A DNA stretch of 38,566 bases from Thermoprotei archaeon. GTDB taxonomy: Archaea; Thermoproteota; Thermoprotei; Thermofilales; B69-G16. Positions 32,709-38,566 of this stretch are shown here, in pieces. Below the pieces are notes generated by a model. It had not been told where the DNA came from. It did not search any database and worked only from the letters and a program-made list of their open reading frames with translations. The translations under genes were made by a program, and so were the position numbers. How positions within the stretch are numbered: position 1 is the first letter of the stretch; every line of letters starts with the position of its first letter. Location: positions 1 through 38,566 of the forward strand of contig QMRG01000005.1 of assembly GCA_003649235.1 (NCBI GenBank), given 5' to 3'.

Positions 32709-32936
32709 CTACCACCACTCCCTCTCTTCGATTTTCTTGATAACTTTTTCAACTTTCTCCACCTCTTTCTCAGGTAGTTTAGTTTTTTCGATTAACTCTA
32801 GAAAATAGCGTTTACGATTTTCATAAAAGATATCTATGAGTTTTTCAATAGCATCTCCAAAACTTTTCGCCTTGAGGAATTTTTTAACTTTTTTAAGCTT
32901 GACATATGTTTCATCTCTGACGGATATGACTTTCAT
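32709..32936 (-). CDS. vapB: VapB-type antitoxin
   Basis: This 75-residue antitoxin of the VapB/DUF217-like type reads KVISVRDETYVKLKKVKKFL and SFGDAIEKLIDIFYENRKR. The N-terminal part is the DNA-binding dimer and the rest is charged helix. The stop falls just before the vapC start, so the pair is co-translated. Palindromes at 32951-32972 upstream likely serve autoregulation. Confidence 0.8.
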   Translation of the reverse strand: MKVISVRDETYVKLKKVKKFLKAKSFGDAIEKLIDIFYENRKRYFLELIEKTKLPEKEVEKVEKVIKKIEEREWW

Positions 32937-32950
32937 ATAAGAGATTTAAA

Positions 32951-32972
32951 ATATAGCTATATATTAATATAT
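32951..32972. promoter_or_regulatory. Overlapping palindromes upstream of vapB
   Basis: ATATAGCTATAT (32951-32962) is a perfect 12-bp palindrome and ATATATTAATATAT (32959-32972) a perfect 14-bp one; they overlap by 4 bases. They lie 15-36 bases before the vapB ATG, where the VapBC complex would be expected to bind. AT-richness lowers their significance. Confidence 0.45.
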
Positions 32973-33015
32973 TGCTATATTACTATAGTTATAATACGAG
33001 TTTTTGTATATATAA

Positions 33016-34140
33016 TTATCTGGTAACTCGTATTTCCTCCATTTCCTCTAAGTACTTTCTACCAGCTCCTTCTAAGAAATACTTCCTGGCAGGCTCTAGT
33101 ATTCTAGCCAGCTCTTCTGCGACCGCTAGCTTTAGATCGAGAGGATGTACTCGTCTCTCAGCATAAGCCTCCTCCAGCTCCTTATAATTTTCGAAGACTA
33201 GCCTTTCCCTAGTCTTCTTGTTTACTATCTCGAACGGCTCTCTTCTATCTCTGAAGATTATATACTTGGCTATCTCCAGTACTGGGTTTAGCTCGACTTC
33301 CCCCATGGGACAGAGAGCTTTCTTAATCTTATTCTTAATATCCTCCACGCTATCGTGTATGAAGATAGCGCCTAAAGGCTTAGATTTAGACATTTTAACA
33401 TCTATAACTCCTTCTTCGAACAATTCTCTATTACCGGTCTTCTTAGCTTCTAGCATTTTCCTGCGAGCCTCTTCTGTTATCTGCATGCCGACCAGGAGGT
33501 GATGATGTACAGCCACAGGCTTATAGCCGAACTCTTTTTCTCCAACCTCTAGGGCTATTACATGAGCTTTTCTCTGATCAGTTCCTCCCTGAGCTAGGTT
33601 TACGCCGAGCGTAAAAATATCCGCGACTTGCATCGGTATGTAGAGGAGTTGGGCGAAGGTAAGAGCTTCCTCCATCTTCCTACCCATGATGGTTACGGAT
33701 CTCCTAACCCTAGAGAGGGTAGTCCTCATAGAAACTTTAATCACGTTGCTCAAATAGTCAAGCCCTACTTTCTCGTAGAGCTCGGAGCCCATGACGAACT
33801 TTACGTTGTCCGGGTCTCCACCGGCAATCTTTAACGAGTACTTCAAGGATTCTTTAAAATAGCCGCCTGCAACCCTTCTGATAGTGCTTAAATCTCCTCC
33901 AAGCTTCCTATTTATCCAGGAATGATAATCAGCTAAGAAGATGGTAGTCTCTACGCCTGCCTTTTGAAAATCAGCTACTTTCTGCATGCAGATAAGTCCT
34001 GTTCCCAGATGCACTAAACCTGAAATCTCAAATCCTATATAATGTTTAAGCTTTAACCCTTCATCCAAGTATTTTCTAAGTCTTTCTTCGGTTAAAACTT
34101 CTTCAACAGGCGGCCTAGTAATAAGCTGAAAACGGTTCAT
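33016..34140 (-). CDS. tyrS: Tyrosyl-tRNA synthetase, archaeal/eukaryotic type
   Basis: This 374-residue class I synthetase charges tRNA-Tyr. It contains the HIGH-like HLGT (44-47) in [13 protein letters not shown], the tyrosine site region ([21 protein letters not shown]), and the KMSKS loop (249-253) in [15 protein letters not shown]. The C-terminal anticodon-binding part ([17 protein letters not shown]) is short as in archaea, with no S4 domain. The gene is monocistronic. No ribosome site is visible before the ATG. Confidence 0.93.
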   Translation of the reverse strand: MNRFQLITRPPVEEVLTEERLRKYLDEGLKLKHYIGFEISGLVHLGTGLICMQKVADFQKAGVETTIFLADYHSWINRKLGGDLSTIRRVAGGYFKESLKYSLKIAGGDPDNVKFVMGSELYEKVGLDYLSNVIKVSMRTTLSRVRRSVTIMGRKMEEALTFAQLLYIPMQVADIFTLGVNLAQGGTDQRKAHVIALEVGEKEFGYKPVAVHHHLLVGMQITEEARRKMLEAKKTGNRELFEEGVIDVKMSKSKPLGAIFIHDSVEDIKNKIKKALCPMGEVELNPVLEIAKYIIFRDRREPFEIVNKKTRERLVFENYKELEEAYAERRVHPLDLKLAVAEELARILEPARKYFLEGAGRKYLEEMEEIRVTR

Positions 34141-34240
34141 AGAGGAAATAACAAGAGTCTGGCTTTAAATTTTATGCTTGTACAGTATCCGATTAGATTA
34201 TAATTTAAAAAATATAGTAGAAAAATTAGAAAATTTAGAG

Positions 34241-37200
34241 CTATTCTCCTATACCTTGCACGTTCACAGTTATCCAGCAGTAGAACGTGTATGGCATATT
34301 GCCTAGCTGTACCTCTACGTCTGCCGTATAAGTACCTGTTGGAGTATCTGCTGGAACCGTTATCTCTATTGGAACAGTAGTCTTACCGACTACAGTAAAC
34401 GATAAAGGCAGATTAGTTGGCGGCATGTCGTCATACCAGGCAACGTTAAGAGTTACATCTATGATTTCACTCGACTCGAAGGTCAACCAGACTACCACAG
34501 TTTCTCCAGCGGTAGCGTTAACCTCTACAAATCTAGAGGCATGTTTTACGTCATAGCCTCCGCTAAAGTACACCTTGTAGAAGTCGAGCGTAACTTCATA
34601 TGACTCTGGGAAGTCTGCTGGCACACTACCATCAATCAATACATTGTGAAGTATTAACGCACGGTTTTCACCCGTGACAGATCTATAGAATCCAGGATAT
34701 AGATATGGCCAGAGCCCATAGTAACCGCCATCCCATATCCATACGTATTCTTCAGTAGTTCCAGTCCTGGTGCCCCAAGTAAAGTTGCCATCGCTTTGAT
34801 AGTTTGTGACTCCTTGATCCCAGACAATACCATGTCCACCGACGCCGTGCACGTTTATATCGGTATTCGGATACTTCCAAGATACAGTAGCTTTTATGGC
34901 TACGAGTTTATCATCTTCATCCTTTACATTGAAGAATAATACGCGCCAGTCTCCAGTCTCATATCTCCATCCTTGATCATAAACTCCTCTAACTCTTAAC
35001 GCATCATATGGTTGCAGTTTTTGCGATGAAGATGATGTAATTTTATATTTTATCCACGTATTTCTTATATAAGGTACGGCTACAAAGGAGACAGGTATCA
35101 GACTCTTATATCCAGTAGTTGTATCTACGACTTTTATATAAGCTTCATATGGTCCAATCATGCCAGGTTTAGCCATTATAGTGACGGTTACGAAAGCGCT
35201 TTCTCCAGGTCCTAGCGATACCCATCCGGGCGTAACTCTAACCCAGTGAGGAATATAGGTATCCCATTCCTCAACTTTAACTGTAACAGTAAAGTTGCCT
35301 TGGATGCCCATACTTATAATTCTAAATACTGGTACTCCTCGTATTAGAGAGCTGTTAAATGTCAGATACTGTACATTGCCTTCATTATAGGAATCAGCTA
35401 TTCTATACACTTCATCGGTTTCAATTACGCCATCGCCATCATCTACCCAATCGAATACGTTAAATTGAGAGTAATTGCCTTCATAGTAATCTTCTAGACT
35501 CCCTATCATCGTTATTACTACTCTCCTGCCAGGAGTTATTCTTACAGGTATCGGATGATACGTGTAGTACATATTAGGCGTTATAGTCATGGTAAATGAA
35601 GTGCTTTTAACAAGGCAATAAGTGAATGGCATTAATTTGTAGGTCCTCCTAACTCCCGATGGGTTAAACAAGTATACCTGCCCTCTCTTTATAGTTCCAG
35701 TTCTGATAAAACCGCCGTAAAAGCTCTCAGTTACAGCATTTCCATACCAACCATCTGGAGTTGTGGAAAACGGTAATCCGAGAGATGTATTTAAGTGAAG
35801 GAACGCTGACATCCATGCATCTTCAATAGCTTCTAGTGCATTGTTCCAACTATCTCCAGTAACTATAAATACTCCACCTTCTCCTGCAACAAGTTTTACA
35901 GCTCTATAGATATCTATCCTTCCAGCACCTTGAGAATATGGGTCTTCCATTAGATCAGTAGCAGTAGACATTAGAATACACTTTATCGTCTCAGGAAACG
36001 GTTCATACCAGAGATCTCTAAAAGCTTCATACACTATAGCCGCGGCTCCAGCGGTCATAGGCGTAGCCATACTCGTACCGCCGAAGAGACCCCACCAGAT
36101 TGCACCGCTATATAGCGGTATAGCTGTAAAGCCGTAGGCTCCCACAGCTACAATGTCGGGCTTCGAAAAGCCTAATGGGGTCGGACCTCTAGCCGACCAG
36201 AATATTATTGTATCGTTGTATCCGGAGTAACCGTAAGTCCACGTGTAGTGATAAGATGTAGACGCGCCAACTGTTAAGGCAAGTATGGAGTATCCGGTTT
36301 CAGTTACGGTTCCAAAACCAGGCCCTCCGTTACCAGCTGCTTGTACCATTAGGGTGCCTGTATATTCTGGATCTAGCAGATATGGTATCATCAAAGCATC
36401 TTCGAGAATTGTCAATACATCGTACCAGAACCACCATTCATAATAGCTTCCTTCAACCCAGGAACTCCAACCCCAACTGTTGCTGATTATATCTGCCTTA
36501 TGTTCACCAGTATAAGTCCACTCGCCATACACCACAGTACCGTACATAGGTACTACTTCAATATCATTGTATGTTTCAAGGTCGAAACCTGCAGCCCATA
36601 GCCAAGCCTCTATTATATCACCTAAATACAACGCCGTAACGCCAATGAGTTTAGCTCCAGGAGCTATGCCCATGAGCCCTGTATAGCCTCCTCTTCCAGC
36701 AGCTGTTGAGGCGCATTGAGTTCCGTGTCCATAATAGTCATATTGCAATAATACCCAGCGCCCTTCGTAATCCCATTCTAATATCTGCCCTGTAGTGTCG
36801 AAGATTCCCCACCAGTCTAAAGTGTAGCCTCCAACTACTCCTAGAGACATGTTAAGAATTCCGTCGTGGTTAAAGTCTCCGATTACTGCTGCTCTATGCC
36901 CCCAGTCAAAGGGACCTTCAAAATCTTCGATTACCGCATCTTGATCCAAGTCGATGAATACCGCCTCATATCTGCCCGCCGTTCCATTATCTACAAAAAT
37001 GACCAGGTAATAGCCGTAATAGTAGCCTCCCTGCCATTCCGCAACTCCTACATGGTATTCGCCGCTCTGTGAAGTATACCCTATAGTATTTAGATAGGTT
37101 AGATCTATAGTGCCCGGTGTTATAGTCAATAGGTCGAATTTACCTACAGCTCCCATCCATGGTATGTAATATGATATGTTTCTAGGACCTTCAACTCCTA

Positions 37201-37861
37201 CTGTTAAAATTAGATCACCATCGTCCACGTAGGTGTTATTGGTTAGTACTAAGCCCATCTCGTCAGGGTCGAAGTAGAGTGGATAGCCAGTGGCGTTTCT
37301 AGCCATGGCCGGATATAGGTCTGGATGCCCGAAGTCGACGCCAGTATCTACTATTGCTACCGTCACACCCTTTCCTGTATATCCATATTCTGTCCAAACA
37401 TCACTGGCCCTAACAAGATCGACTATTTGATACATTTGAGGTTCTACTTCTCCTTTTTCGACTACAGAGGTTTTAAGCTCGGGGTCTAGTGGGACTTCGT
37501 AATGTAATCTTTTATCAAGGAAAACTCCTACAACGCCTTCGAGTTCGGATATTTTGGCTACGTCTTTGGGCTTTATCACAGTTCTTATCAGTTTTAAGTT
37601 ACCTATTGGCGGGGTGCCTCTAGCGACTCTAGTATAAGGTAGTAGTAGTGAGTAATTGAAGTCTTTTCCTACGACTAAGATCGCCCTAACAGGCAGATCC
37701 GGGTCTTGAGATAGAAATCCTGGGTCTATATAGGCCTTCCAGGTTGGTGTTTCCCTATTAGGAGAAGTTGGTTGGGCGCTTAGAGGAGTATACGTAGGGG
37801 CAAGGAATACGGCTAGAATCACCAGTAATGCCAGGACTTTTATTCTCATATTTATACCCAA
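34241..37861 (-). CDS. Large exported subtilisin-family protease (pyrolysin/TPP II-like)
   Basis: This 1206-residue secreted S8 protease has a signal peptide (IKVLALLVILAVFLA), a propeptide with I9-like features (KPKDVAKISELEGVVGVFLD), and the catalytic triad Asp172 (VAIVDTGVD), His379 (GHGTQCAS) and Ser597 (GGTSMATP), with oxyanion Asn511 (QAAGNGGPG). About 206 residues separate Asp and His, much more than in classical subtilisins and like pyrolysin/tripeptidyl-peptidase II types. The insert holds calcium-loop-like DLDQDAVIED and GDFNHDGILN. Beta-sandwich domains fill residues 700-1206. There is no obvious C-terminal membrane helix. It would degrade external protein for peptide uptake. Confidence 0.92.
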   Translation of the reverse strand: MGINMRIKVLALLVILAVFLAPTYTPLSAQPTSPNRETPTWKAYIDPGFLSQDPDLPVRAILVVGKDFNYSLLLPYTRVARGTPPIGNLKLIRTVIKPKDVAKISELEGVVGVFLDKRLHYEVPLDPELKTSVVEKGEVEPQMYQIVDLVRASDVWTEYGYTGKGVTVAIVDTGVDFGHPDLYPAMARNATGYPLYFDPDEMGLVLTNNTYVDDGDLILTVGVEGPRNISYYIPWMGAVGKFDLLTITPGTIDLTYLNTIGYTSQSGEYHVGVAEWQGGYYYGYYLVIFVDNGTAGRYEAVFIDLDQDAVIEDFEGPFDWGHRAAVIGDFNHDGILNMSLGVVGGYTLDWWGIFDTTGQILEWDYEGRWVLLQYDYYGHGTQCASTAAGRGGYTGLMGIAPGAKLIGVTALYLGDIIEAWLWAAGFDLETYNDIEVVPMYGTVVYGEWTYTGEHKADIISNSWGWSSWVEGSYYEWWFWYDVLTILEDALMIPYLLDPEYTGTLMVQAAGNGGPGFGTVTETGYSILALTVGASTSYHYTWTYGYSGYNDTIIFWSARGPTPLGFSKPDIVAVGAYGFTAIPLYSGAIWWGLFGGTSMATPMTAGAAAIVYEAFRDLWYEPFPETIKCILMSTATDLMEDPYSQGAGRIDIYRAVKLVAGEGGVFIVTGDSWNNALEAIEDAWMSAFLHLNTSLGLPFSTTPDGWYGNAVTESFYGGFIRTGTIKRGQVYLFNPSGVRRTYKLMPFTYCLVKSTSFTMTITPNMYYTYHPIPVRITPGRRVVITMIGSLEDYYEGNYSQFNVFDWVDDGDGVIETDEVYRIADSYNEGNVQYLTFNSSLIRGVPVFRIISMGIQGNFTVTVKVEEWDTYIPHWVRVTPGWVSLGPGESAFVTVTIMAKPGMIGPYEAYIKVVDTTTGYKSLIPVSFVAVPYIRNTWIKYKITSSSSQKLQPYDALRVRGVYDQGWRYETGDWRVLFFNVKDEDDKLVAIKATVSWKYPNTDINVHGVGGHGIVWDQGVTNYQSDGNFTWGTRTGTTEEYVWIWDGGYYGLWPYLYPGFYRSVTGENRALILHNVLIDGSVPADFPESYEVTLDFYKVYFSGGYDVKHASRFVEVNATAGETVVVWLTFESSEIIDVTLNVAWYDDMPPTNLPLSFTVVGKTTVPIEITVPADTPTGTYTADVEVQLGNMPYTFYCWITVNVQGIGE

Positions 37862-37909
37862 GACAGAAAATAGGGAAGATATATTATTATAGTTTACTTG
37901 TTCTAAAAA

Positions 37910-38566
37910 TTAGAACTCTAATTCCTTATACTCTTTTTCTCTTCTCCTAAGTAGCAGATATAAAAATATGATTAATGCGATTGGTATGACTAGGAATGCC
38001 AATATTTCAGGTTTAAATTTCTGTTCTACGTATATGCTTGTTTTCAATGTATAGGGGGCTATATTAGTAGCTTCGGCCTGGACTTCTACTCTATATTCTC
38101 CCTCTTTTTCGATTTCGAAAACTTCTTCTACAAATATCTCCTCTTCTAGGGGGATCTTCGTCTCTATCTTCTTGAATTTCTCTTCTCCAGTCGGATCTAA
38201 AACTTTGAAATATATCTTTAAATCTTCAACCGATATCGGTTGTAGACATTTCATTCTAATTTTCACGTATAGTTTACCGTTCACAAAAGAGGCATTGATA
38301 TTGCCGAATAGAGTTAGAGACGCATTTAAAAGCCATGGCTCAGCATAGTAGAGTTTCTCTATGTCTTCAACGGGAGACGGATCTATTATGAGAATAACTC
38401 CAGGTTTATATTCTAGAGAAGCTTTTCCATCCGCTCCCGTCGAAACTTCCGTATAATTAGTAACTATTTTTATTCCTTGAATTGGAGGTTTTACATCGAC
38501 TAGGATTCTAGGCTCGAGATTTGACCCGGTTAATTCGTAGCTTATCTTAAGTTTTTCAATTTTCCC
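37910..38566 (-). CDS. Membrane-anchored surface protein, C-terminal part (cut by window edge)
   Basis: The minus-strand frame is open from the window edge to the stop at 37910 (218 residues visible), so the GTG at 38284 is internal rather than a true start. The visible part has beta-rich repeats (PPIQGIKIVTNYTEVSTGAD, SVEDLKIYFKVLDPTGEE) and a C-terminal membrane helix (ILAFLVIPIALIIFLYLLL) followed by a basic tail, so most of it faces outside. No family is recognisable. It lies 48 bases upstream of the subtilase on the same strand and may be co-expressed. Confidence 0.75.
   Translation of the reverse strand, partial: GKIEKLKISYELTGSNLEPRILVDVKPPIQGIKIVTNYTEVSTGADGKASLEYKPGVILIIDPSPVEDIEKLYYAEPWLLNASLTLFGNINASFVNGKLYVKIRMKCLQPISVEDLKIYFKVLDPTGEEKFKKIETKIPLEEEIFVEEVFEIEKEGEYRVEVQAEATNIAPYTLKTSIYVEQKFKPEILAFLVIPIALIIFLYLLLRRREKEYKELEF

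Noticed and set aside
1-38566. tRNA, rRNA, CRISPR arrays and insertion sequences
   Set aside because: No cloverleaf-like segment, repeat-spacer array, transposase or terminal inverted repeats were found on reading both strands.

Overview
This window looks archaeal. The evidence is an archaeal-type PEP carboxylase, an archaeal/eukaryotic-type tyrosyl-tRNA synthetase, an AlaX-type tRNA editing protein, TrmB-family sugar regulators, VapBC pairs, BRE/TATA promoters about 25 bases before likely starts, and GGTG-type ribosome sites mixed with leaderless genes. Two sugar ABC transporters, GH15, GH5 and GH130 enzymes and two large exported proteases suggest a heterotroph living on polysaccharide and protein. 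A thermophilic Thermoproteota-like lineage is plausible, but genus and species cannot be read from the sequence.

Layout. 1-6229: a CUT1-type sugar ABC operon (two permeases and a binding protein, minus strand) diverges from a GH15 glycosidase and a TrmB regulator (plus strand). The shared promoter holds a 27-bp palindrome of back-to-back BRE/TATA elements and a perfect TATCAC-N5-GTGATA operator. 6295-8492: AlaX, a DMT/EamA transporter and a DtxR/MntR regulator. 8481-11429: an iron operon feoA-feoA-feoB plus an unknown membrane protein, with two tandem TTAGA-N4-TCTAA operators at its promoter. 11579-12390: an ACT-V4R protein split by a one-base frameshift. 12563-14800: a surface metalloprotease with beta repeats.

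14817-23063: a second ABC operon (16032-19445) and a divergent TrmB gene (19622-20692) lie between two copies of an ADP-ribosylglycohydrolase / methyltransferase / phosphoglycolate phosphatase segment. The left copy is reduced to gene tails and HAD debris. The right copy keeps an intact methyltransferase and phosphatase but has a broken glycohydrolase. 23180-24271: a GH130-like gene with one in-frame TGA. 24405-25840: a frameshifted methyltransferase and a CPBP membrane protease. 26067-29015: two small ORFs, a frameshifted GH5 glycanase and a YkgJ-like cysteine-cluster protein. 29055-34140: GDPD, PEP carboxylase, one dead and one intact VapBC pair, and TyrRS. 34241-38566: a pyrolysin-like subtilase and the end of another membrane-anchored protein.

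Two themes stand out. The first is promoter architecture: each of the sugar and iron operons has operators placed exactly over its start site. The second is an unusual number of single-lesion genes (an A5, a T4 and a G5 frameshift, an in-frame TGA, a TAG in VapC). These reflect either recent decay or assembly indels, and read data would separate the two. I do not claim a wholly new system. The strongest leads are the sugar control region at 2854-2990, the duplicated cassette flanking the second transporter, and the FeoB-linked membrane protein.
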